From contig NZ_JAFAJM010000009.1 in assembly GCF_019236175.1 (NCBI RefSeq), positions 310,001-374,000 of the forward strand: DNA of 64,000 nucleotides. Direction: 5' to 3'. This DNA is from Chryseobacterium sp. (GTDB lineage Bacteria > Bacteroidota > Bacteroidia > Flavobacteriales > Weeksellaceae). Of the stretch, positions 33,428-40,827 are shown one piece after another. The stretch's first letter is position 1. Each line of letters begins with the position of its first letter. A program made the translations under genes and the position numbers. Under the pieces are notes generated by a model. That model made no database searches. It was not told where the DNA came from and saw only the letters and a list, made by a program, of their open reading frames with translations.

Positions 33428-34060
33428 ATGCACGAACAGTTCAATTTTGCAATAGAAGTACTTGGTACTATTGCCTTTTCCATGTCAGGAAGCTTTGCAG
33501 CCATGCAGAAGCGGCTTGATCCGTTTGGAGTACTTATTATTGCCTTTGTGACTTCTGTTGGCGGAGGAACTGTAAGAGATTTGCTGCTGGACATTCCCGT
33601 ATTCTGGATGCATGATCTTCTGATGTGTGCACTGATTCTTGTCACCAGTATTTTTTCAATGGTTTTCAAATCACTGGAAAAAAATTTCAAGGTAACTTTA
33701 TTTATCTTCGACAGTTTCGGATTGGGACTATTTACCATCATTGGAATTCAAAAAGGATTAAATGCAGGCATCCATCCTATGATATGTATTGCATTGGGTA
33801 CTATTACCGGCTGCTTTGGAGGTATTATCAGGGATATCTTGCTGAACAGAATTCCCCTGATTTTCAGAAAAGAGATTTATGCTACGGCATGTATTCTCGG
33901 AGGAGCTGCATTTTTACTGATGACCAAATACACTCCGTTATCCTATACTTTTATCCAGATCTTTACGATTTTACTGATCGTTGCTATCCGGACTTTTGCT
34001 GTAAAATACCATTGGCAAATGCCTAAGTTTTATGGCTATGATCATAACTCGGAAATGTAA
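33428..34060 (+). CDS. TRIC-type trimeric intracellular cation channel family protein
   Basis: 210-residue membrane protein of the UPF0126/YicG group, now linked to TRIC potassium channels. It has about seven hydrophobic helices in two related halves: the first has GTIAFSMSGSFAAMQKRLDPFGVLIIAFVTSVGGGTVRDLL and the second IALGTITGCFGGIIRDILLNRIPLIFRKE. The repeated GxGGxxRD motif is the family hallmark. Likely a monovalent cation channel of the inner membrane. Single gene closed by a bidirectional terminator. Confidence 0.9.
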   Translation: MHEQFNFAIEVLGTIAFSMSGSFAAMQKRLDPFGVLIIAFVTSVGGGTVRDLLLDIPVFWMHDLLMCALILVTSIFSMVFKSLEKNFKVTLFIFDSFGLGLFTIIGIQKGLNAGIHPMICIALGTITGCFGGIIRDILLNRIPLIFRKEIYATACILGGAAFLLMTKYTPLSYTFIQIFTILLIVAIRTFAVKYHWQMPKFYGYDHNSEM

Positions 34061-34080
34061 ATTCAGTACGATACCAACAT

Positions 34081-34113
34081 AAAAAAAGCACCTATCGGAT
34101 AGGTGCTTTTTTA
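34081..34113. terminator. Bidirectional terminator between the TRIC and TPR-like genes
   Basis: AAAGCACCTAT / ATAGGTGCTTT stem with flanking A and T runs. Confidence 0.9.
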
Positions 34114-34130
34114 TTCTTATTCTGTTTTTG

Positions 34131-34700
34131 TTAGAGGAATTTTCCTCTTTGTCTCATATTCGGGTTGTGCATATGCTTTTGCATGGATGGCATCTTTAAC
34201 TGATCTTTCATCATTTTGATCTGATCTGTCATCATACCTGCACTGTCCAGTCTCTTAGCTTCTTCCAGTAGTTTTTGTCCTTCCTGTTTTCTTCCTTTAG
34301 AAATTGCAGCAGCTGCAAGATTTAAAGTCGCCATTGCACGGTCATGTTTCATATTCAAACCATATTCCAGTGCCTTCTTCATGAAAGGTTCTACCTTCGC
34401 AGGATGATCCTGAGCTTGTGTTAATCCCAGCAAATAGTGAAAATATCCGTATTGGGATTGATGAAGCTGGGTCTTATAATCCGTAATTTTAGTCAGCCAT
34501 TCTGCAGCTTTTTCCATATTCTGTTTTCTCAGTTGCCAGAATGCCAGCAGAATATATTCATTTTTAAAGAAAAGTACAATAGGGAATGCAGCCAAAAGAA
34601 AAACGACAACACCCCAACCGATATTTCTCGTAAAAAACATCATATAAACTCCTGTCAGGATAAGAACTGCCGCTATTGCAATTTTTATGTATTTATTCAT
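34131..34700 (-). CDS. Membrane-anchored TPR-like protein
   Basis: 189 residues. Two hydrophobic segments lie at the N-terminus (about 5-22 and 28-46). After them comes an all-helical region with tetratricopeptide-like spacing: NMEKAAEWLTKITDYKTQ, YGYFHYLLGLTQAQDHPAKVEPFMKKALEYG, DRAMATLNLAAAAISKGRKQEGQKLLEEAKRL. The tail is Met/Lys-rich (MQKHMHNPNMRQRGKFL). Probably an inner-membrane scaffold protein; no specific role is visible. A TATCTTTG -7 box lies 18 bases before the ATG. Confidence 0.7.
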   Translation of the reverse strand: MNKYIKIAIAAVLILTGVYMMFFTRNIGWGVVVFLLAAFPIVLFFKNEYILLAFWQLRKQNMEKAAEWLTKITDYKTQLHQSQYGYFHYLLGLTQAQDHPAKVEPFMKKALEYGLNMKHDRAMATLNLAAAAISKGRKQEGQKLLEEAKRLDSAGMMTDQIKMMKDQLKMPSMQKHMHNPNMRQRGKFL

Positions 34701-34718
34701 TATTAAATTTTAGAAGTG

Positions 34719-34726
34719 CAAAGATA
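34719..34726 (-). promoter_or_regulatory. -7 box TATCTTTG for the TPR-like gene
   Basis: Exact TAnnTTTG on the minus strand, 18 bases before the ATG at 34700. Confidence 0.55.
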
Positions 34727-34732
34727 AATAAA

Positions 34733-34765
34733 TTAGAGGTTAGAAGCTAGTAGTTGGAGGCTAGA
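34733..34765. repeat. Degenerate short tandem repeat of TTAGAAG type
   Basis: Units of 7-8 bases (TTAGAGG, TTAGAAG, CTAGTAG, TTGGAGG, CTAGAA) between the TPR-like gene and folA. Similar units appear at 32652-32685. No coding function. Confidence 0.5.
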
Positions 34766-34775
34766 ATTCCTTCAA

Positions 34776-35270
34776 CTATTCACTTTTGATTTTTTCAAAG
34801 GTCTGAAAACAGAAATTATAAGCATTTTTCTCATCTTTCTCATGACATACCTCGCTGGTCTTTTTCCAGATTTTACCATCAATTTTTGGAAAAAAAGTAT
34901 CCGCCTGCAGATCTGCTTTCACCAAAGTGACCTCAAGTTTGTCCACAACAGCCATCGTTTGTTCATAAATAGTACCGCCACCGATTATAAAAACTTCTTC
35001 ATCAATCTTTTTAGCAAACTTAATGGCTTCTTTGATGCTTCCCACGATAAGAATCCCTTCTTCAAACCAGTCTGCTTTTCCTGAAACAACAATATTCGTA
35101 CGGTTAGGAAGAGGCTTTCCAATACTTTCATACGTCTTTCTTCCCATAATCACGGGATGCCCTGACGTAATCTCTTTAAAATGTTTTAAATCTTTGGGAA
35201 GATGCCAAAGCAACTGGTTTTCAAAACCAATTTCATTCTTCTCTCCCATTGCTACCACTATTGTTGTCAT
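34776..35270 (-). CDS. folA: Dihydrofolate reductase
   Basis: NADPH-dependent reduction of dihydrofolate to tetrahydrofolate, needed for thymidylate and other one-carbon reactions. The 164 residues start MTTIVVAMGEKNEIGFENQLLWHLPKDLKHFKEIT, where the LWHLPxD segment carries the catalytic acid. Next come HPVIMGRKTYESIGKPLPNRTNIVVS (NADPH binding) and VFIIGGGTIYEQTM. Length is typical. TAATTTTG (35288-35295) is a likely -7 box; another match, TATATTTG at 35272-35279, is too close to the ATG to serve. Confidence 0.95.
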   Translation of the reverse strand: MTTIVVAMGEKNEIGFENQLLWHLPKDLKHFKEITSGHPVIMGRKTYESIGKPLPNRTNIVVSGKADWFEEGILIVGSIKEAIKFAKKIDEEVFIIGGGTIYEQTMAVVDKLEVTLVKADLQADTFFPKIDGKIWKKTSEVCHEKDEKNAYNFCFQTFEKIKSE

Positions 35271-35287
35271 TCAAATATAATTTTCTG

Positions 35288-35295
35288 CAAAATTA
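35288..35295 (-). promoter_or_regulatory. -7 box TAATTTTG for folA
   Basis: Exact TAnnTTTG on the minus strand, 17 bases before the ATG. Confidence 0.55.
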
Positions 35296-35307
35296 GCACA
35301 TAATTTG

Positions 35308-35315
35308 TATATTTG
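35308..35315 (+). promoter_or_regulatory. -7 box TATATTTG for the lemA-TPM operon
   Basis: Exact TAnnTTTG, 30 bases before the lemA ATG. Confidence 0.6.
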
Positions 35316-35345
35316 ATTAGCACAAAAAATTTAAAAAAATAAACT

Positions 35346-35951
35346 ATGAAAAATAAAGGATGTCTGGGCGCCGGAACTCTTGGTATTGCCCTCCTTATTA
35401 TTGTTGCTGTTCTGTTCTTCTGGGGAAAAAGCGGCTATAACAATTTTGTTACAAAAGAGCAGACTGTGAATACCAAATGGTCTAATGTAGAAACCGTATA
35501 CCAGAAAAGAGCCAACCTTATTCCTAACCTGGAAAACACTGTAAAATCGTATTCAAAATTTGAACAGGAAACTTTAACGCAGGTCGTTGAAGCACGTTCT
35601 AAAGCAACTTCAATTAACATTGACCCTACGAATATGACGGAAGCCGATATTGCTAAATTTCAGGCCGCACAGGGAGAATTATCCGGTGCACTAAGCAGAT
35701 TGATGGCTGTAGTGGAGTCTTATCCTAATTTAAAAGCAGACCAGCAGTATATTAACTTCCAGAGAGAATATACAGCTATTGAGAACAGCATCAGAACAGA
35801 AACTGTTTACTATAACGAGGCTGCTCAGGATTACAACACCTCTATCAAAACTTTCCCGAATAATATTCTGGCGAATTTTACCAACTTTAAAGAAAAACCA
35901 TATTTCAAAGCTGACGCAGGGGCTCAAAAAGCACCTGAAGTATTCAAATAA
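35346..35951 (+). CDS. LemA family protein
   Basis: 201 residues. One N-terminal transmembrane helix (LGIALLIIVAVLFFWG, about 12-27) is followed by the long helical LemA domain: YNNFVTKEQTVNTKWSNVETVYQKRANLIPNLENTVKSY, the conserved RANLIPNL motif, and LKADQQYINFQREYTAIENSI. The domain faces one side of the membrane; its function is not established. First of three translationally coupled genes: its stop overlaps the next start by one base (TAATG). lemA next to TPM genes is a common arrangement. Confidence 0.92.
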   Translation: MKNKGCLGAGTLGIALLIIVAVLFFWGKSGYNNFVTKEQTVNTKWSNVETVYQKRANLIPNLENTVKSYSKFEQETLTQVVEARSKATSINIDPTNMTEADIAKFQAAQGELSGALSRLMAVVESYPNLKADQQYINFQREYTAIENSIRTETVYYNEAAQDYNTSIKTFPNNILANFTNFKEKPYFKADAGAQKAPEVFK

Positions 35952-36379
35952 TGGGTAATTTCCTTACAAATCAACAGATCACTTCTCTTGTAGAGGCGAT
36001 ACAGTCGGCAGAAGAACATTCTACAGGCGAAATCAGAGTGCATATTGATTCCAATACAGAAGATCAACATGCCAAAACCGCTTTCGAAGTCTTCAAAGAA
36101 CTCGGTATGGATAAAACCACCGACAGGAATGCTGTGCTTTTTCACGTTAATTTTGAGCAAAAATATCTGACAATCATCGGAGATGTCGGAATTCATGAAA
36201 AAGTATCTCAGGCCTTTTGGGATCATCTGCATGACTATATCACCTCTGAATTTGCCAAAGGAAATTATCATAAAGCCCTGAAAAGTGCAATCCTTGAAAC
36301 CGGCCTTGAACTGAAAAAATATTTTCCTGTAGAAGGAGAAAACCCAAACCAACTTCCAAATGAAATTACGTTCTCTTAA
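35951..36379 (+). CDS. TPM-domain protein, soluble
   Basis: 142 residues without signal peptide or membrane helix. It holds a TPM (YgcG-like, DUF477) fold: TNQQITSLVEAIQSAEEHSTGEIRVHIDS, then DRNAVLFHVNFEQKYLTIIGDVGIHEKVSQAFWDHLHDYITSEFAKGNYHKALKSAILETG. Compared with its larger neighbour it lacks export and anchoring parts, so it would act in the cytosol (inference). Start and stop are both shared by overlap with neighbours: one base with lemA, 20 bases with the next gene. Confidence 0.85.
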   Translation: MGNFLTNQQITSLVEAIQSAEEHSTGEIRVHIDSNTEDQHAKTAFEVFKELGMDKTTDRNAVLFHVNFEQKYLTIIGDVGIHEKVSQAFWDHLHDYITSEFAKGNYHKALKSAILETGLELKKYFPVEGENPNQLPNEITFS

Positions 36380-37169
36380 AATAGTATTTTCATTTCTATT
36401 TATCTGCTTTTACACTTTTGTATCAGCACAATATACTATTCCCGAAAAGCCGGCGGTCCTGTATCCTGTTTTTGACGAGGCCAATCTTCTTTCTCAACAG
36501 GAAAAAGATCAGCTTAACAATAAACTGATCAAATTTGCAGATTCCACCTCAACAGAAATAGAGGTTGTCATCATTAAATCCACCAAAGGAGAAGATGTCA
36601 ACTTTCTGGCAACCATGTTTGGAGAAAAATGGAAAATCGGAAAAAAAGGGGTCGACAACGGGATTGTTTTTCTTATTGCAACAGAAGACAGAACCATGTC
36701 TATCCAACAGGGAAGAGCGGTAGAACAATACTTAACCGCATCTGTAGCCGGACAGATTCTGGATTATATCGTTACTCCCAATTTCCGAAAAGGACTCTGG
36801 TATGAAGGAATTAATGGCGGAACTTCTGCCATTATGGAAGCAGTTCAGGGAAAATTCAAACCTGTAGCCACTACAGCACCTTCCGGCAATGGAAGTGCAT
36901 TGAAAGTGCTGATTATTGCTTTTGTCATTTTCATTATCATTGCTATTCTTTTTGGTAATAAAGGAGGCGGGCCCGGCGGAGGAAACAACGATGATGATGA
37001 CGTAATTATCACAAGAAGAGGACGCAGAAACTATCCCGGCGGATTTTTCCCATTCCCCGGCAGCTTCGGAGGCGGAGGTTTTGGTGGCGGAAGTTCCGGT
37101 GGTGGCGGATTCGGTGGCTTCGGCGGTGGCGGAAGTTTCGGTGGCGGAGGTGCTTCCGGAGGATGGTAA
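36360..37169 (+). CDS. Membrane-anchored TPM-domain protein with Gly-rich tail
   Basis: 269 residues. A signal peptide (ends near VSAQ) precedes the TPM domain: YPVFDEANLLSQQEKDQLNNKLIKFADSTSTEIEVVIIKSTKGEDVNFLATMFGEKWKIGKKGVDNGIVFLIATEDRTMSIQQGRAVEQYLT. A transmembrane helix follows at about 180-198 (LIIAFVIFIIIAILFG). A long Gly/Ser/Phe-rich low-complexity tail then ends GGASGGW, the usual YgcG architecture. The domain thus faces the periplasm and the Gly tail the other side. Starts 20 bases inside the preceding gene. Its terminator closes the operon. Confidence 0.9.
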   Translation: MKLRSLKIVFSFLFICFYTFVSAQYTIPEKPAVLYPVFDEANLLSQQEKDQLNNKLIKFADSTSTEIEVVIIKSTKGEDVNFLATMFGEKWKIGKKGVDNGIVFLIATEDRTMSIQQGRAVEQYLTASVAGQILDYIVTPNFRKGLWYEGINGGTSAIMEAVQGKFKPVATTAPSGNGSALKVLIIAFVIFIIIAILFGNKGGGPGGGNNDDDDVIITRRGRRNYPGGFFPFPGSFGGGGFGGGSSGGGGFGGFGGGGSFGGGGASGGW

Positions 37170-37195
37170 TTTCTTAAAAAATCAACAATACACAC

Positions 37196-37227
37196 TATAA
37201 ATCAGGTCATATGACCTGATTTTTTAT
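37196..37227 (+). terminator. Terminator of the lemA-TPM-TPM operon
   Basis: AAATCAGGTCAT / ATGACCTGATTT perfect palindrome followed by TTTTATTT. Confidence 0.85.
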
Positions 37228-37365
37228 TTAAAATCTTAAAATACTACCATTTTTTTGACTTTTATTAACATTAAAATCACATTTACATGTTAATAAATTA
37301 ATAAAAATCAACAAATACTACCTATTATTCAATTTTTTTTCACTATATTTACTGAAAACAGGATT

Positions 37366-37887
37366 ATGAAGAAGACGCTGGTAGTATTTGCCCACCCTTA
37401 TCTGGAGCACTCCAATTCGAATGTAGAGCTCATCAATTTCTACGTTCGCCACCAGCATTATACCTTACGAGATCTTTATGAAGAATACCCTGATTTTCAT
37501 ATTGCCGCTTTCAGAGAAAGAAAACGACTTGTCAATTATGACCGGTTTATTTTTCAGTTTCCCCTGATCTGGTTCGGAATGCCTCCCTTATTACGACTAT
37601 GGATTGATGAAGTCTTTGACCGCGACTGGCTTCAGCCCGGAAAAGACAATCCTTTGGAAAATAAAGAAATTTATATTCTCGTAACCACTGGCGGAAAAGA
37701 AAGATCTTTCAGCAAAACAGGAACCTACCAATATACGATTGATGAACTGATCAGCGGGCTTATTGTTTCTTTAAAAGTCTTCAAAGCCGATATCAGACAC
37801 ATTAAGATTGTTTATGAAGCTAATAAACTTTCCAAAAAAGAAATCATTTTACATAAAAAAGAATTTACAGAACTTCTCAACCGATAA
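37366..37887 (+). CDS. KefF-like NAD(P)H quinone oxidoreductase, ancillary to the antiporter
   Basis: 173-residue flavodoxin-fold protein of the MdaB/KefF group. The front is KKTLVVFAHPYLEHSNSNVELIN (FMN/FAD phosphate loop with AHP). Next come FQFPLIWFGMPPLLRLWIDEVFDRDW and LVTTGGKERSF, all typical of NQO1/KefF-like reductases. It ends three bases before a KefC-like antiporter gene. In E. coli KefF activates KefC and is an oxidoreductase, so the pair probably works together in potassium efflux during electrophile stress. Confidence 0.85.
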   Translation: MKKTLVVFAHPYLEHSNSNVELINFYVRHQHYTLRDLYEEYPDFHIAAFRERKRLVNYDRFIFQFPLIWFGMPPLLRLWIDEVFDRDWLQPGKDNPLENKEIYILVTTGGKERSFSKTGTYQYTIDELISGLIVSLKVFKADIRHIKIVYEANKLSKKEIILHKKEFTELLNR

Positions 37888-37890
37888 TGT

Positions 37891-39774
37891 ATGGAATCTA
37901 GTTTAGCGATGAACACATTAATTTTTCTGGGTGTAGCTATTATTATGGTTCCACTGGCAAGAAAACTGGGATTGAGCTCTGTGATCGGTTATATTCTGGG
38001 AGGAATTATCATTGGACCATATGTTCTGAAACTAACAGGGCATAATGTGGATGATATCATGCATGCCAGTGAATTTGGGGTCATTATGCTTTTGTTTCTG
38101 GTAGGTCTGGAACTCGAACCCCGGAAGTTCTGGGAAATGCGTAAGAAAATAATGGGACTCGGGGCCGTTCAAATGCTCCTTACCATCAGTCTTCTTTTTT
38201 TGGTATTCACAAGCGTAGGATGGAGGGTGGATACCGCAATATCGGTAGCAATGTGCTTTGCTCTGTCTTCCACAGCAATTGTTCTCCAGACTTTACAGGA
38301 AAAAAATAACTTCAATACAACTGCGGGAGAAGTCTCGTTCTCTACCCTACTTTTCCAGGATATCTCAGTAATTCCTATTCTGGCTATACTCCCCATTATT
38401 GCCAACTATAAAACGAAACATCATGACAATGAAATTCAGGTTCTGATTCAGAAGCTTCCGGAATGGCTTCAGGCCGGAACGGTAATTATGGGAGTTGCTT
38501 TACTGATCCTATTAGGCAGATATGTATTTGTTCCTTTTTTACGATATGTATCCAAGGCCGGAATGACAGAGCTATTGACAGCCTCTTCCCTGTTTTTGGT
38601 TATCGGAGTTTCCGAGCTAATGGTTGTTATTGGTCTTTCTCCCGCGTTGGGCGCTTTTCTGGCCGGAGTAATGCTTGCCAACAGTGAATTTCGCCATGAG
38701 CTTGAAGCGCAGATTAACCCTTTCAAGGGACTTTTACTTGCGGTTTTTTTCGTAAGTGTAGGCTCCACTATTAATTTTAATATCATTCAGCAGGACCCTT
38801 TATTTATCTTCAGTACTGTGTTCACGGTACTGATCGTAAAGTTTGTTGTTTTATACATTATTGGAAAATTTTTCAAAATAGATACCCCTCAGAGTCTTTT
38901 CTATGCATTCGCTCTTTCTCAGGTAGGAGAATTTGCCTTTGTACTGATTAACTATGCTTCGGATCTTTACCTTTTAAATCCCAAGTTGAATGCACAATTG
39001 ATGGCTGTAACTGCAATTACCATGTGTATCACTCCGGTTTTATTAATTCTGAATGACCGGTTTATTACTCCAAAATTTATTAAAGAGATTCCTGAAGAAG
39101 AACATGATTTTAATATTCTGGACAGTGATGTGGTTCAAAAAAAGATTATTATTGTAGGATTTGGGCATTTTGGCAGTACAGTAGGACGCCTTTTAAAAGC
39201 CAATAAAATATCAGCTACTGTTTTGGATAGAGATTCAGATCGGGTGAAACTGCTTCGGAGTTATGGATTTAAGGTATATTATGGGGATGCCACCCGAATT
39301 CCTATTTTAAGAGCAGCAGGTATTGAAGATGCTGAAATCCTGGTACTATGTCTTGATGATCCGGATGATAATATGTTTATTGCAGAACTTGTCCGCGAAC
39401 ATTATCCCGATGTGAAAATTTTTGTAAGAGCTAAAAACAGAATTGATGCCTATGAATACCTCAACAATGGTATTAACAATATCTACCGCGAAACGTTAGG
39501 AACTGCTGTGGACATGGCAGTAGATGTCCTTCACGAAACGGGAATGAGAAAATATGCTGCAAGACGTCTTGGCCAAAGGTTTATGGCCATTGATAAAGCC
39601 TCTATCCGAAGGCTTGCAAAAATAAAAGAAGAGGATGATATTGCCTTGTTTACCACAAAAGAAATCCTCCAGCGAGAGGAGGAATTATTAGCTTATGATA
39701 ACCTTAACTTTGATCATAAAAATTGGGATTCTTCCTCATCCCATGAAGAAGATGAGGAAGAATCCCGTGATTGA
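37891..39774 (+). CDS. KefB/KefC-type cation:proton antiporter with RCK domain
   Basis: 627 residues of the CPA2 family. About 12 hydrophobic helices fill residues 5-395, with the conserved SSVIGYILGGIIIGP opening, EFGVIMLLFLVGLELEP, a CFALSSTAIVLQ helix and LLFQDISVIPILAI (QD motif). Residues about 410-540 are an RCK_N/TrkA-type domain with the GFGHFGSTVGR NAD-binding loop, VLDRDSDR and YGDATR. The C-terminal tail is acidic (HEEDEEESRD). Likely glutathione- or electrophile-gated K+/H+ exchange. Operon with the KefF-like reductase. It converges on the DUF2807 gene with one base between stops. Confidence 0.9.
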   Translation: MESSLAMNTLIFLGVAIIMVPLARKLGLSSVIGYILGGIIIGPYVLKLTGHNVDDIMHASEFGVIMLLFLVGLELEPRKFWEMRKKIMGLGAVQMLLTISLLFLVFTSVGWRVDTAISVAMCFALSSTAIVLQTLQEKNNFNTTAGEVSFSTLLFQDISVIPILAILPIIANYKTKHHDNEIQVLIQKLPEWLQAGTVIMGVALLILLGRYVFVPFLRYVSKAGMTELLTASSLFLVIGVSELMVVIGLSPALGAFLAGVMLANSEFRHELEAQINPFKGLLLAVFFVSVGSTINFNIIQQDPLFIFSTVFTVLIVKFVVLYIIGKFFKIDTPQSLFYAFALSQVGEFAFVLINYASDLYLLNPKLNAQLMAVTAITMCITPVLLILNDRFITPKFIKEIPEEEHDFNILDSDVVQKKIIIVGFGHFGSTVGRLLKANKISATVLDRDSDRVKLLRSYGFKVYYGDATRIPILRAAGIEDAEILVLCLDDPDDNMFIAELVREHYPDVKIFVRAKNRIDAYEYLNNGINNIYRETLGTAVDMAVDVLHETGMRKYAARRLGQRFMAIDKASIRRLAKIKEEDDIALFTTKEILQREEELLAYDNLNFDHKNWDSSSSHEEDEEESRD

Positions 39775-39775
39775 T

Positions 39776-40591
39776 TTATTGAATATCAACACTTCCGCCG
39801 CTACTTTCGTCTTTGCTGATGCTTGTAAGCGGTCCTTTTTTGGCAATATCCACACTTCCACCAGAGGAAGCACTTGCATTCACTGAAGTAACAGCACTGA
39901 TCTGGATGCTTGCACCGCTGGATGCTTCAGCTTTCACATTATCCGCAATCACTTCTTTCGCTGAAATACTGCTGCCTGAAGATGAATTGATATCCGCATG
40001 CTTTGCTTTTCCGGATATATCAATACTTGATCCTGATGAAGATTCAATATCAAGATTCACAGCCCATATTTTTCCGCTGAAATTACCACTGCTTCCTGCA
40101 TTAATCTCAAAATCATTGGCTTCAAGATCTCCTGAAACACTCGCTGCACTTGATATCTCAATATCTGTTTTTTCCTGAGTAAATTTATCTTTTACATGAA
40201 TACTTGCTGCTGATCCTGCAATTAGTTTTGTAAAATCTTTTGCATAAATTTTTGCCGTTACTTTATTCAAATTCATAACTCTGATTCCCGGCTTATAATG
40301 AATGTGCAGTTTTCCACCTTCATTATCTACAAGAATTTCATTAATAATACTCTGAGGTGCCGAAATAATTACTTTTTCCACATCAGATTTAATAACTTCC
40401 GCTTCTATTGCTTGAGAGACCTGTATTTCATCAAAATCACCATTGAATTCTTTCTGCTGGATTGGCCCACTTTCTTTATTGATTACTTTCTCTACCCAAC
40501 CGTTTTTTTCTCTGTTCTTTTTCTCATGTCTTTCGTTACATGAGGCTAATACCACTAAGGCTGAAAAAATAAAAAATGTCCTTGTTTTCAT
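39776..40591 (-). CDS. Head-GIN (DUF2807) domain lipoprotein
   Basis: 271 residues with a lipoprotein signal (VVLASC, Cys18). The DUF2807 domain starts at EFNGDFDEIQVSQAIEAEVIKSDVEKVIISAPQSIINEILVDNEGGKLHIHYKPG, the family's auto-transporter-adhesin-like beta-solenoid entrance. The rest is a regular repeat with SSGSS(I/V)-type turns about every 18-20 residues (SSSGSSIDISGKAKHADINSS, then SSGASIQIS, SSGGSVDIA and SSGGSVDIQ), as in a beta-helix ladder. Outer-membrane- or periplasm-facing; ligand unknown. The final turn is at the stop codon, so the solenoid is uncapped. Confidence 0.85.
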   Translation of the reverse strand: MKTRTFFIFSALVVLASCNERHEKKNREKNGWVEKVINKESGPIQQKEFNGDFDEIQVSQAIEAEVIKSDVEKVIISAPQSIINEILVDNEGGKLHIHYKPGIRVMNLNKVTAKIYAKDFTKLIAGSAASIHVKDKFTQEKTDIEISSAASVSGDLEANDFEINAGSSGNFSGKIWAVNLDIESSSGSSIDISGKAKHADINSSSGSSISAKEVIADNVKAEASSGASIQISAVTSVNASASSGGSVDIAKKGPLTSISKDESSGGSVDIQ

Positions 40592-40827
40592 GTTTATTTA
40601 TTTTTTAGATTATTATTTATATCTTATTCATTAATGACAACTAAATTAGGAAAAATATTACATTTCTCTAAAAAATACCAGGAAGCGGCCTCTTCTGCTT
40701 TTAAGAAATACGCTCTTATTCATTACAATCTTCTATTGTATTTAATCGGAAGTTCCATTTCTTATTTCATAAATACATCTCATGATACAAGTTTTTAATA
40801 TCTTTATACTTTAATAACAACTATTTT

